Source: Proteus vulgaris (GTDB lineage Bacteria; Pseudomonadota; Gammaproteobacteria; Enterobacterales; Enterobacteriaceae). From it: a stretch of 64,000 nucleotides of DNA. This document shows, in pieces, positions 1 to 7,586 of this stretch. The notes under the pieces were generated by a model that had not been told where the DNA came from, made no database searches, and worked only from the letters and a program-made list of their open reading frames with translations. Numbering within the stretch: the first letter of the stretch is position 1; every line of letters starts with the position of its first letter. The stretch is taken from positions 2,604,001 to 2,668,000 of the forward strand of contig NZ_CP137920.1 of NCBI RefSeq assembly GCF_033708015.1. The letters run 5' to 3'. Made by a program: the position numbers and the translations under genes.

Positions 1-270
1 GAAAGCCACGTCAAGGTTAATCACCGCCTGCTGCAATGCTATGGAGTCATATTCTTTAAGCCACCCATATCTGCGGGATTTTTTCGCCACTGCAAGCAGC
101 GGTTTAAGGTCTTTACGCGGGTTTAAATTTACGCCGTGCCGCTGGTAAGCGTCTTTCTTGATGTGCAGCGCTTTGTTGTACGCAAAACGAACCGCACCGA
201 ACTGAGCGTTGAGATATTCAGCCTGTTCTGGTGTTGGGTAGATGCGTACTTTTGTTGCTCTTAACATCAT
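1..270 (-). CDS. tnpB: IS200/IS605 accessory protein TnpB (OrfB), N-terminal part, cut by window edge
   Basis: Reading the minus strand from the ATG at 270 gives about 90 residues beginning MMLRATKVRIYPTPEQAE and continuing through FGAVRFAYNKAL, the characteristic N-terminal helix-turn-helix region of OrfB/TnpB. TnpB proteins are RNA-guided RuvC-type nucleases, ancestors of Cas12, that help the element persist after excision; they are not the transposase. The RuvC and zinc-finger parts would lie left of the window, so activity cannot be judged. A second ATG at 267 is also possible. Confidence 0.8.
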   Translation of the reverse strand, partial: MMLRATKVRIYPTPEQAEYLNAQFGAVRFAYNKALHIKKDAYQRHGVNLNPRKDLKPLLAVAKKSRRYGWLKEYDSIALQQAVINLDVAF

Positions 271-323
271 CAGCGCTCATTGATATAATGTTTTTATTTT
301 AACATGTTAGGGCAATATATCAA

Positions 324-749
324 TTGAGTAATCATGATGATTTACTGGCGGGATCCCTCAGAAAGCGGCACAGTGTCAGTAAACTGGTCGTGCATCTGAT
401 CTTTACGACAAAGTATCGACGTAAGCTATTTGACGGACTGATGCTCGCTCAACTGCGTGATGCATTTGACTCCGCTGCGGCAAAACTTGAATGCGAAATT
501 ATTGAGATGGACGGAGAGCCTGACCATGTGCATCTGCTGGTTGCTTACCCGCCAAAACTGGCGGTCAGTGTGATGGTCAACAATCTGAAATCAGTATCGT
601 CGCGCCTGCTGCGCCAGCAAAACACACATTTACGGACGCAAAGTAAAACGGGGCTTTTGTGGTCAAGGTCGTACTTTGTCTGTAGCACCGGAGGGGCAAC
701 GATTGAAACACTCAGAGCCTACGTTCAGAGCCAGTCAACGCCTGATTGA
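324..749 (+). CDS. tnpA: IS200/IS605 Y1 transposase TnpA
   Basis: A 141-residue protein, the usual size of Y1 transposases. It has the HUH metal-binding pair in HVHLL (H68, H70) and the likely catalytic tyrosine in RAYVQSQ (Y133) near the C terminus. These single-strand transposases cut and rejoin one DNA strand at hairpin ends. The start is a TTG at 324 giving MSNHDDLLAG; no better start with the conserved KRHSVSKLVVHLIFTTKYRRK block is seen upstream. The frame is intact, so the element may still be mobile if its ends are complete. Confidence 0.88.
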   Translation: MSNHDDLLAGSLRKRHSVSKLVVHLIFTTKYRRKLFDGLMLAQLRDAFDSAAAKLECEIIEMDGEPDHVHLLVAYPPKLAVSVMVNNLKSVSSRLLRQQNTHLRTQSKTGLLWSRSYFVCSTGGATIETLRAYVQSQSTPD

Positions 750-754
750 TCTTT

Positions 755-771
755 AAAGCCCAGCGGGCTTT
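755..771. repeat. Subterminal hairpin of the IS200/IS605 element
   Basis: AAAGCCC-AGC-GGGCTTT is a perfect 7-bp stem with a 3-nt loop, just after the tnpA stop codon. IS200/IS605 transposases recognise such hairpins near each end on single-stranded DNA. It could also act as a terminator for tnpA. Confidence 0.65.
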
Positions 772-776
772 TCGCC

Positions 777-1232
777 TTATATCCCCGCACGCACTGGGCG
801 AGGGTTTACGGCGTTTTTCGCTAAAATGATCTGTTCTGACTGCGCAATTCGTTCTCGGAGTATCCAATAATTTCGGATAGCGGCGTCAGTAGGTCTGGCG
901 GTGTTTGCATTAACCAGGCTGGTGGTGGAAGTGACTGATATTTTGAGGCATTCTGCTTTGATATACACCCGCTCAGGAGTACGCTCACTAATATCACGCA
1001 ACTGATCAATTTCTTTTTTTGCATGCACAAGTTCCTGTAAATGACGATTATCAAGTTGATTAAGCTGATTTATTCTTAATTGATAATCTTTATTTTCTGC
1101 AATTTGCTGAATAAGAGTTTGATTAATATTATTATATTCCTTTTTCAAGGCTTTATGTTTATCAATTAGCCAAAGTAATCCTGTACCTAAGCATAAAACC
1201 ACTATTACCATTATTTTTGATAAATAATTCAT
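777..1232 (-). CDS. Phage i-spanin Rz, C-terminus probably replaced by IS sequence
   Basis: The protein (151 residues from the ATG at 1232) has one N-terminal membrane anchor (IMVIVVLCLGTGLLWLI) followed by a long charged, coiled-coil-like region, as in inner-membrane spanins that join with Rz1 to break the outer membrane at lysis. Its ATG overlaps the endolysin stop codon by 4 bp (ATGA), which decides the start over the upstream in-frame ATG at 1244. The last dozen or so codons (NAVNPRPVRAGI) lie in a GC-rich stretch that seems to belong to the neighbouring IS element, so the native C terminus is probably lost. The family is recognised from architecture and from the nested Rz1. Confidence 0.75.
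   Translation of the reverse strand: MNYLSKIMVIVVLCLGTGLLWLIDKHKALKKEYNNINQTLIQQIAENKDYQLRINQLNQLDNRHLQELVHAKKEIDQLRDISERTPERVYIKAECLKISVTSTTSLVNANTARPTDAAIRNYWILRERIAQSEQIILAKNAVNPRPVRAGI
821..1024 (-). CDS. Phage o-spanin Rz1 lipoprotein, nested inside Rz
   Basis: A 67-residue ORF entirely inside Rz in another frame. It begins MQKKKLISCVILVSVLLSGC, a signal peptide with a lipobox whose cysteine is residue 20. The mature part is proline-rich (LPPPAWLMQTPPDLLTPL). Small size, lipobox, proline-rich linker and nesting in Rz together are diagnostic of Rz1, the outer-membrane half of the spanin pair. An upstream in-frame ATG at 1054 would put ten extra residues before the signal peptide and is rejected. 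The stop falls just beside the inferred IS boundary, so Rz1 appears complete although Rz is not. Confidence 0.85.
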   Translation of the reverse strand: MQKKKLISCVILVSVLLSGCISKQNASKYQSLPPPAWLMQTPPDLLTPLSEIIGYSENELRSQNRSF

Positions 1233-1633
1233 AATAACAACCACGCATCTTCAAAAACTTTTTCAGAATAAGGTTGATAACCTAGTTCAATATTAACAAT
1301 CGCCACAGCTAAAGGAATAGCGATATTTTTTAATTGTGTATCAATTAAATTATCGGCCTCGATACCAATTTCTTCTGATGCTCGCCTAATATAGCCTGCT
1401 GTATTATTTTCGTTAGGTGGAGCATAACGATTAATAATGGTTTTAATGGTATTTAAACCATATTTTTTTTGGTACGTTTGTAATAATTTGTAGATAGCTC
1501 GTATTCCATATTCAGGTGAAATAAATTGGCAAAAATCGTTATCTGTTTGCTCTATGGATAATCCTTTCCATTTCGAGCCGTGCCGAATATTACCAGGGTT
1601 ATTATTACGCACACCTCGTACTTTTTTAGCCAT
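1229..1633 (-). CDS. Predicted phage endolysin (NPGNIR-type muralytic enzyme)
   Basis: A 134-residue protein starting MAKKVRGVRNNNPGNIRHG. The RNNNPGNIR block followed by F..PEYGIRA is typical of a small family of phage peptidoglycan-degrading, lysozyme-like proteins. It lies between the holin remnant and Rz, exactly where an endolysin is expected. There is no clear signal peptide, so release would need a holin, and the holin here is broken. The start is backed by AGGAG six bases upstream. Family assignment is from motif and position; the exact bond cleaved cannot be told from the sequence. Confidence 0.75.
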   Translation of the reverse strand: MAKKVRGVRNNNPGNIRHGSKWKGLSIEQTDNDFCQFISPEYGIRAIYKLLQTYQKKYGLNTIKTIINRYAPPNENNTAGYIRRASEEIGIEADNLIDTQLKNIAIPLAVAIVNIELGYQPYSEKVFEDAWLLL

Positions 1634-1827
1634 TTGTAACTCCTGCTCTTCCTTTAAGGAGTTTACTCACGGGATCTACTCCGACATAACCAATAAACAC
1701 ACTGGCTAAGTAAGCAAACTCATGATTAATATTAAATAAAATTAGAATATCTTTAAACCAAGCAAACATTGCACACATCAGCCCAGCTAGGGAGGCTGAT
1801 ATTCTTTATTCTTTCATTGTTTCTCAT
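1626..1827 (-). pseudogene. Broken phage holin (internal deletion/frameshift)
   Basis: A strong ribosome site (GGAGG) precedes the ATG at 1827, giving MRNNERIKNISLPSWADVC, but this frame stops at 1753. A second frame from the ATG at 1769 gives 47 residues, MFAWFKDILILFNINHEF then AYLASVFIGYVGVDPVSK, which resembles the C-terminal end of phage holin family 3 (lysis protein S). The two halves together are only about two-thirds of the usual roughly 100 residues and lie in different frames, so a frameshift, probably with loss of the middle membrane segment, has disabled the gene. It overlaps the endolysin start by 8 bp, as in intact lysis cassettes. Confidence 0.6.
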
Positions 1828-1876
1828 GGCTTACCTCCAGTAGGAGGAACTGTAATAAATAATATACTCATCCACC

Positions 1877-1894
1877 GTACTTAAATTTAAGTAC
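1877..1894. repeat. 18-bp perfect palindrome between Q fragment and holin
   Basis: GTACTTAAATTTAAGTAC reads the same on both strands. It sits in the about 100-bp gap between the Q fragment and the holin remnant, where the late promoter and Q-utilisation region of a lambdoid phage would lie. No function can be assigned; it may be a chance AT-rich palindrome. Confidence 0.4.
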
Positions 1895-1928
1895 TGTTTT
1901 AACATAAGTATGGTTATGTTTTATTTAT

Positions 1929-2063
1929 CTAATAAGCTAAATGGCGGGTATATAATATCATTACATCAGTAATTGAGAGTGAATCTACTGCTTTAACTGT
2001 TTTTACATCACTTAATACAATGCTTTTTGGTGGAAAATATTTAGGTAAATTTGCTCGTCTCAT
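1929..2063 (-). pseudogene. N-terminal fragment of phage antitermination protein Q
   Basis: A GGAG site precedes the ATG at 2063. The 44-residue reading frame contains KYFPPKS...LSD...AVDSLSITDVM, then stops. From memory this matches the first 35 or so residues of the phage 21-type Q antiterminator (pattern K...PKS..SD....A.DSLS.TDVM). Full-length Q is about 200 residues, so over three-quarters is missing. Its place directly upstream of the holin-endolysin-Rz genes is where Q sits in lambdoid phages. Only the N-terminal match supports the call. Confidence 0.55.
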
Positions 2064-2224
2064 TTAATACTCCTTTTGATTTCCTATCACGACTCATTGA
2101 TCATCCATGTATCACGGCATGGCATTTATGTATCTAAATTCCCCCGCATTTTATAGCGTTACCTTAACGTGATTTTTACTTACCACTCTTATATCGGTTT
2201 ATTTAGTTAACCCTCACACTTTTA

Positions 2225-2239
2225 TTAACCGATGGTTAA
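2225..2239. promoter_or_regulatory. Putative CI operator 1 (TTAACC-N3-GGTTAA)
   Basis: A perfect 6-bp inverted repeat with 3-bp spacer, 49 bp before the repressor start codon. The same arms recur at 2281-2295, and an imperfect copy starts at 2249 (TTAACCAAGATAACG). Repeated palindromes beside a CI-like gene are typical repressor operators. Confidence 0.6.
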
Positions 2240-2280
2240 TGTTATATTTTAACCAAGATAACGTCAAGCAGCAAAGGAAT

Positions 2281-2295
2281 TTAACCAATGGTTAA
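2281..2295. promoter_or_regulatory. Putative CI operator 2, overlapping the repressor start codon
   Basis: TTAACC-AAT-GGTTAA repeats the arms of operator 1. It spans the ATG at 2288, so the start codon lies inside the palindrome. Bound repressor here would block its own transcription, suggesting negative autoregulation. Confidence 0.6.
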
Positions 2296-3025
2296 TTATG
2301 ATAATAAAACAGAGTTCACAAAAAGGCTTCAAGAAGCTTGCTTAGATTCAGGAATTGCAGGTCGCGGAGTCGGTAAAAGAATTATAGATGCACTTGCTGA
2401 ACAAGGGATAAAAGTCAGTGCTCCCGCAGTGTGGAAATGGTTAAATGGTGAATCAATTCCTGACCCAACAAATATTTTAGCACTAAGCCAATGGTTAGAT
2501 GTTCGAGCAGAATGGTTAGAATATGGGCGCGGAGCTAAAAAAAATGATGGTATCTCAGTCAGTGAAATGACAAGGGTTGACGAGTGGGATAATAATACGC
2601 CCATAGAACGCGATGAAGTCGAAATCCCCTTCTATACCACTATTGAATTAGCAGCAGGTTTCGGAAGTTGTACCACTGATAATCAGAAGGTGGAATTATT
2701 GAGATTTTCTCGTTCAACATTTAACCGTTATGGTGTGCAGCCGAGTGATGCGGTTGCCTTTAAAGTCCACGGAGACAGCATGTCTCCTGTTATTCCTGAT
2801 GGTTCAATTGTCACTATCAGTACAGGACATACGAAAATTGTTGATGGCGGTATTTATGCTATTCAACAAGGTGACCTTTTGAGAGTCAAAATTTTACATC
2901 GACTCCCTAATAATACCATTATCATCCGTAGTTATAATACAATTGATTACCCAGATGAGCGTTCTACATTAGAAGAAGTGAAAATTTTAGGGCGAGTATT
3001 TAATTGGTCCGTGATGGGTTGGTGA
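2288..3025 (+). CDS. LexA-like phage repressor (CI family, HTH + S24 peptidase)
   Basis: A 245-residue protein with an N-terminal helix-turn-helix (about residues 10-75, with VSAPAVWKWLNGESIPDP) and a C-terminal S24 peptidase fold. The catalytic serine is in HGDSMSP (S164) and the lysine in LLRVKIL (K201). A self-cleavage Ala-Gly site is visible in ELAAGFG (A123-G124). Such repressors keep a prophage silent and cleave themselves when RecA is activated by DNA damage. All catalytic residues are present, so the protein looks functional although the lytic genes it would control are mostly gone. It could still act on incoming related phages (superinfection immunity) or on its own promoter. Confidence 0.9.
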   Translation: MVNYDNKTEFTKRLQEACLDSGIAGRGVGKRIIDALAEQGIKVSAPAVWKWLNGESIPDPTNILALSQWLDVRAEWLEYGRGAKKNDGISVSEMTRVDEWDNNTPIERDEVEIPFYTTIELAAGFGSCTTDNQKVELLRFSRSTFNRYGVQPSDAVAFKVHGDSMSPVIPDGSIVTISTGHTKIVDGGIYAIQQGDLLRVKILHRLPNNTIIIRSYNTIDYPDERSTLEEVKILGRVFNWSVMGW

Positions 3026-3127
3026 TCGTGATAGGTAGATGATTTTAGTAGTACACAAAAATGCCACAATCTTTTTTGTGGTATTTTTTAATGCATATCC
3101 ATTTATATTAAAATTTGCCCAAGAAAA

Positions 3128-3157
3128 AACCCGCTACCTCTTACGAGATAACGGGTT
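3128..3157 (-). terminator. Rho-independent terminator of tRNA copy 1
   Basis: On the minus strand a 13-bp stem (AACCCGTTATCTC pairing with GAGGTAGCGGGTT, with G-T wobble and one mismatch) is followed by a T run, a few bases after the tRNA-Thr CCA end. Confidence 0.8.
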
Positions 3158-3163
3158 CTTATA

Positions 3164-3239
<76 letters not shown>

Positions 3240-3245
3240 TAATTC

Positions 3246-3333
3246 TGGCGGAAGGATAGAGATTCGAACTCTAGGATGGTTTCCCATCGGCGGTTTTCAA
3301 GACCGCTGCCTTCAGCCACTCGGCCATCCTTCC
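3246..3333 (-). tRNA. tRNA-Ser(TGA), copy 1
   Basis: An 88-nt tRNA with a long variable arm, as in class II serine tRNAs, and an encoded CCA. The anticodon loop is CTTGAAA (anticodon TGA) and the acceptor stem is GGAAGGA/TCCTTCC. It is the first gene of the two-tRNA unit. Confidence 0.95.
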
Positions 3334-3343
3334 ATAGCGCCGA

Positions 3344-3372
3344 ATTATGCCTCTCTCTGACCCCGCTGTCTA
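3344..3372 (-). promoter_or_regulatory. Sigma-70 promoter of tRNA copy 1
   Basis: On the minus strand TAGACA (-35), 17-bp spacer, CATAAT (-10); each box matches consensus at five of six positions. A GC-rich stretch (CGGCGC) follows the -10, like the discriminators of stringently controlled stable-RNA promoters. Confidence 0.75.
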
Positions 3373-3587
3373 GTCCTGATTGTAAAAAAAATGACTTTTT
3401 TATCTGTTTGCTCAATCTTCAAACACTTCCTGCTTAAAAAATGCTAACTTACTAATATAGTGGTTAATTTTTGATAACTAAAGATAAAAAATCATCATGA
3501 TGTCGAAAGATAAATGACGTAACTCAAAAAGAATTACATAGAAATAAATAAGAGGGAAAATAAAAAAGAGAATTATCGATAAGAAAA

Positions 3588-3617
3588 AACCCGTTACCTC
3601 TTGCGAGATAACGGGTT
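3588..3617 (-). terminator. Rho-independent terminator of tRNA copy 2
   Basis: Same hairpin as at 3128-3157 but with a better-paired stem (AACCCGTTA with TAACGGGTT) and a T run on the minus strand. It insulates the copy 1 promoter from read-through. Confidence 0.8.
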
Positions 3618-3623
3618 CTTATA

Positions 3624-3699
<76 letters not shown>

Positions 3700-3705
3700 T
3701 AATTC

Positions 3706-3793
3706 TGGCGGAAGGATAGAGATTCGAACTCTAGGATGGTTTCCCATCGGCGGTTTTCAAGACCGCTGCCTTCAGCCACTCGGCCATCCTTCC
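3706..3793 (-). tRNA. tRNA-Ser(TGA), copy 2
   Basis: Identical in sequence to the copy at 3246-3333: anticodon TGA, long variable arm, encoded CCA, 88 nt. Confidence 0.95.
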
Positions 3794-3803
3794 ATAGCGC
3801 GGA

Positions 3804-3832
3804 ATTATGCCTATCTCTGACCTCGCTGTCTA
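3804..3832 (-). promoter_or_regulatory. Sigma-70 promoter of tRNA copy 2
   Basis: Minus-strand TAGACA, 17-bp spacer, CATAAT, followed by a GC-rich discriminator (CCGCGC). The boxes are identical to those of copy 1; three spacer bases differ. Confidence 0.75.
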
Positions 3833-3996
3833 GCTCCGATTGTAAAAAAAATGGATTTTTTGGTTTGTTTGCTCAAAGTTCATCCGAATATCCCTTTTAA
3901 ATAGATAACCTGTTAATATAATGGCTGAATAATGGTGATTGTTTATTCAATTTATCTATTTTTAATTACATTGTCTCTTAAAGGCTCGCAAACTGA

Positions 3997-6705
3997 ATGC
4001 GTACATTGAACCAACTCAAGCCAAATACACTAACTCGCTTATATGCCCTGTTTCTTCTTTTTATGGTCATATCACTTTTTCTATACGCTTACAGTTATTT
4101 TGATGTTTGGCTAGATAGCAAAAAGAACGCTATCAATAATACAACTCACAAATTCGCTCGACAGGTTGAAGATTACCGTTATCACTCTAACCAACTTTTT
4201 CAGTTATCAAATAAAATAACCGATACCTCGGCATTCCCTATATTGAAACTTAATCCAATAAAGTTACGTTCTGATGTATTTTGGCTAGAGGGGCGAGACC
4301 AAACCGTAGATTCCATTGTATTTGGTAAACCCAATGAGCAAACCTTTCAGTTAGCGCAACGATTTGCAAATTCACTCGAAATTCTTTGGGGTGTACGTAA
4401 TGATTACAGTTCACTTTATTATCTAAATGGCAAAGGGAATGATCTTATCTTAATTACGACCCATTCGGTGCTTAAGCCAGAGATCCGTTACAAAGAAAGC
4501 TATTTAACATTAACCGCGGAAAATAAGCGTTCTGAGTTATTAATGCAATCAACGGCATTAGATGAAAAAGAAAGTCTTTCTCCCATTAGGAAGATGTCTA
4601 CGGAAAACATCTATTACTACACTTATCGTATTATGTTTAATGTGCCGGGTCAGTTAACCAGCGTAGTGGCGTTTGATTTACCAATCAATAATTTCTTGCC
4701 TTCAGAGCTCTCTCCGCACTACTTAAGATTACTTCCAACAGGTCAGCAATCTGTTTATGACAAGAATAACATTGAAATATCAACTGATGGCTCTTCACTG
4801 ATTTTCTCTCAACCGATTATCGGGATCCCATATTCACTCTCTTATGAATATCCGATAAAATCGATGGTAAAAGAAATTGCCTACAAAAATATTTGGTTAT
4901 TAATCAGCCTATTGGCATTTATTTCTATCTCCGTCTTTGGTCATATCTATATCCGTAATAAATACGTTTTCCCTTATATCTCTATGACCCGTAATCTACG
5001 GATCAAAGAAGAAATGACAAATGACATCATTTCAAATCTCCCGATAGGATTATTAGTCTATAATTTTTCCTCTAACCATAAGATTATTAGTAATAGTCAT
5101 GCAGAAAAATTACTGCCTCATATCGATTTATCTAAGATCCGTCAGATGGCGGTTGAGCACAATGGTTTAATCCAAACGGCCATCAACAACGAAATTTATG
5201 AAATAAGAACAAGTAATAACAACAATATTGACAATACATCATTATTCATATTTCTGAATAAAGATAACGAAGCACTTATCAATAAAAAATTACAACTTGC
5301 ACAGCAAGAATATGAGAAAAACACCATCGCACGACGCAAGATCTTATCTAATATGTCATTAGAATTAATGCGTCCCATCAAAGATATAAATGAGATGGTT
5401 TATCAGTTCAAGGAATTATTGCCCGAAGACACTCACCAGCAATTGCTTAGCTTATTATTAGAAAAAACAAATTACATTTCTGAATGGATAGAAAACATTA
5501 CATTAATTAATAAGTTAGAAAATCAAGAATGGAAAATTCATCAGGATGAATTTGAACTATCAACATTAGTTGAATCTATTCTAATAACAGCCTCACCTTT
5601 TATGATAAGAAAAGGCCTAACACTTTATTTCCACAATAATATAAGTCCTGGTTTACTTTTAATTAATGATGGCCCTGCTTTAAGTAAGATTATTTTATCA
5701 TTGATTAATTATGCCATTAGTACGACTAATTATGGAAAGATAACCGTTAATCTGAATTTAGTTAAAAATAAAGATAAAGAAGAAATACTTATTGATATTA
5801 TTGATAGTGGAAGCGGCCTTACACCTCAAGATATTGCTAATATAAAATACCCATTCTTAGGTGAAGCAATGGGAGACAAATATTATTCTAATTCAGGTAT
5901 CATTTTTTATTTATGCCATTTGCTATGTAATAAAATACAAGGAGAATTAACGATTAAGAGCCAAGAAAGTATTGGTTCTCATTTCCGAATTGCACTCCCA
6001 TACCAGCATATAGATACGGAAGAACGGACGTTTAACGTATTATTAGAAGGAATAAATGCAAAACTCGCCATAAAAAACCCTGAAATAGAAAAAATCATCT
6101 GCCAACAGCTTGATAAATATGGCGCTACATACTTTGATAAAAATAGAGAGAATCTTTATCCTGAATACGATATCATACTTAGGGATACGCCGAATGATAA
6201 CCCTGAATCACCAACAATATTATTAATGAGCTCTATTGTTGGATTTGAAAAAATATCAAAAGATTTAATAAAGTGTAACTATAACTTCGGTGATCCTTTA
6301 ATAGAGGCTATTACTTATTTAATTGAAGAAAATGAGTCATTTCTTCTAGATACATGCCAAGAGAGTATTTTGAATGAAAATAATAACCTTGATAAATACG
6401 AAGTAATTCTTAATAATTATAGGAAGAAGTTGAATGGTAGTGATTATAAGGAACTATTTATCAGTACTGTTCCTATTGATGTTGAAAAACTACACTTAGA
6501 AGCAACAAATAAAGACTTTCATTCTCTAGCCCAAACAGCTCATCGTCTAAAAGGGGTTTTTGCCATGTTAGATTTAGAATATCTCAGAGAAAGCTGTGAA
6601 TATTTAGAGCATGACATAAAAAATCATAATGAATTAGAGATCAAAGAACGTATCACTCAACTGGATAAATGGATTCAACAGTTGCTGCAGCAAGGTAACA
6701 ATTAA
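3997..6705 (+). CDS. rcsD: Rcs phosphorelay intermediate RcsD (RsbA in Proteus)
   Basis: A 902-residue inner-membrane protein (E. coli RcsD is 890). A first membrane segment at about 16-37 and a second near 298-317 enclose a periplasmic domain. A histidine-kinase-like part follows, but the phosphoacceptor position reads MSLELMRP with Leu455 in place of His, so it cannot autophosphorylate. The C-terminal Hpt domain keeps its histidine in TAHRLKG (H849), which passes phosphate from RcsC to RcsB. In P. mirabilis the gene is known as rsbA, a regulator of swarming. It is followed two bases later by rcsB, so the two are co-transcribed. In E. coli the upstream neighbour is ompC; here it is the duplicated tRNA unit. 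Confidence 0.96.
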   Translation: MRTLNQLKPNTLTRLYALFLLFMVISLFLYAYSYFDVWLDSKKNAINNTTHKFARQVEDYRYHSNQLFQLSNKITDTSAFPILKLNPIKLRSDVFWLEGRDQTVDSIVFGKPNEQTFQLAQRFANSLEILWGVRNDYSSLYYLNGKGNDLILITTHSVLKPEIRYKESYLTLTAENKRSELLMQSTALDEKESLSPIRKMSTENIYYYTYRIMFNVPGQLTSVVAFDLPINNFLPSELSPHYLRLLPTGQQSVYDKNNIEISTDGSSLIFSQPIIGIPYSLSYEYPIKSMVKEIAYKNIWLLISLLAFISISVFGHIYIRNKYVFPYISMTRNLRIKEEMTNDIISNLPIGLLVYNFSSNHKIISNSHAEKLLPHIDLSKIRQMAVEHNGLIQTAINNEIYEIRTSNNNNIDNTSLFIFLNKDNEALINKKLQLAQQEYEKNTIARRKILSNMSLELMRPIKDINEMVYQFKELLPEDTHQQLLSLLLEKTNYISEWIENITLINKLENQEWKIHQDEFELSTLVESILITASPFMIRKGLTLYFHNNISPGLLLINDGPALSKIILSLINYAISTTNYGKITVNLNLVKNKDKEEILIDIIDSGSGLTPQDIANIKYPFLGEAMGDKYYSNSGIIFYLCHLLCNKIQGELTIKSQESIGSHFRIALPYQHIDTEERTFNVLLEGINAKLAIKNPEIEKIICQQLDKYGATYFDKNRENLYPEYDIILRDTPNDNPESPTILLMSSIVGFEKISKDLIKCNYNFGDPLIEAITYLIEENESFLLDTCQESILNENNNLDKYEVILNNYRKKLNGSDYKELFISTVPIDVEKLHLEATNKDFHSLAQTAHRLKGVFAMLDLEYLRESCEYLEHDIKNHNELEIKERITQLDKWIQQLLQQGNN

Positions 6706-6707
6706 AC

Positions 6708-7364
6708 ATGAATAACCTTAATATTATTATTGCCGATGATCACCCAATTGTTTTATTCGGCATTCGTAAATCTTTAGAACAAATTGAATGGGTTAATGTT
6801 GTAGGTGAATTTGAAGATTCAACTTCACTTATCAATAACTTACCCAAGTTAAATGTAGATGCTTTAATTACAGACTTGTCTATGCCTGGCGATAAGTATG
6901 GTGATGGTATTACACTCATCAAGTACATCAAAAGACATTATCCTAATTTGTCGATTATTGTACTCACAATGAATAACAACCCTGCTATTTTAAGCGCAGT
7001 TCTTGATCTTGAAATTGAAGGTATTGTACTTAAACAAGGTGCTCCAACTGATCTACCGAAGGCCTTAGCTGCACTGCAAAAAGGCAAAAAATTTATGCCT
7101 GAAAGCGTAGCGAAGCTACTTGAAAAAGTAAATGCAAATGGTTATGGCGATAAGCGTTTATCACCAAAAGAAAGTGAAGTACTGAGATTATTTGCTGAAG
7201 GTTTTCTTATAACCGAAATTGCGAAAAAACTTAATCGTAGTATTAAAACGATTAGTAGTCAGAAAAAATCAGCCATGATGAAATTAGGTGTCGATAACGA
7301 TATCGCATTACTTAATTATTTGTCATCAGTGACTATTGATAAGGAAATTAACGGCCCAGATTAA
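6708..7364 (+). CDS. rcsB: Response regulator RcsB
   Basis: A 218-residue response regulator with the receiver phosphoacceptor D56 (ALITDLSMPG), acidic pair D10-D11 and Lys in VLKQG. The C-terminal LuxR/FixJ helix-turn-helix is about residues 150-205 (LSPKESEVLRLFAEGFLITE). It is the transcriptional output of the Rcs phosphorelay, controlling capsule, cell-envelope stress genes and, in Proteus, repression of flhDC and swarming. The start follows two bases after the rcsD stop. Confidence 0.97.
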   Translation: MNNLNIIIADDHPIVLFGIRKSLEQIEWVNVVGEFEDSTSLINNLPKLNVDALITDLSMPGDKYGDGITLIKYIKRHYPNLSIIVLTMNNNPAILSAVLDLEIEGIVLKQGAPTDLPKALAALQKGKKFMPESVAKLLEKVNANGYGDKRLSPKESEVLRLFAEGFLITEIAKKLNRSIKTISSQKKSAMMKLGVDNDIALLNYLSSVTIDKEINGPD

Positions 7365-7401
7365 TTTCACTACAGTTATCTTAGTCGCACCGATAAAATC
7401 A

Positions 7402-7437
7402 GGAAGCTCAACCCTTTGTGGGAGCTTCTCTGCTTTT
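7402..7437 (+). terminator. Possible terminator after rcsB
   Basis: GAAGCT at 7403-7408 pairs with AGCTTC at 7423-7428, with an inner CCC/GGG pairing, followed by TCTCTGCTTTT. The T run is interrupted, so termination may be partial. It lies between the convergent rcsB and rcsC genes. Confidence 0.5.
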
Positions 7438-7586
7438 AGGTGTTTACTCTTTATCCTCCATTCTGTTAGGGCTTTCCTCTTTCTTCCCTACCAATATTTA
7501 CCTGTTTAGAAGCACCTTATAAGCGATACCGCTTATATTATGCCTTTTAATCCGTTTTACACTCACAGGCTGTAATAGAAACGTCT

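Larger units (their letters stand above)
1..817. mobile_element. IS200/IS605-family insertion sequence, left part outside the window
   Basis: Two divergent genes, tnpB (minus) and tnpA (plus), are separated by about 53 bp, the arrangement of IS605-type elements. Just past tnpA is a perfect 7-bp hairpin (755-771), as expected near an IS200/IS605 end. The GC-rich stretch from 772 to about 817 contrasts with the AT-rich phage DNA that follows, so I place the element end near 817. This is inferred from composition, because these elements have no inverted repeats or target duplication to mark the edge. The other end lies left of base 1. Confidence 0.75.
777..3025. mobile_element. Lambdoid prophage remnant (lysis genes, Q fragment and CI repressor)
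   Basis: On the minus strand the order is Q fragment, broken holin, endolysin, Rz/Rz1, which is the late-gene order of lambdoid phages. A CI-like repressor faces the other way at 2288-3025. No integrase, replication, packaging, head or tail gene is present. Everything between the immunity region and Q seems to have been deleted. The remnant lies on the 3' side of a tRNA-Thr gene, a common kind of integration site, but no attachment repeat could be identified. Confidence 0.8.
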
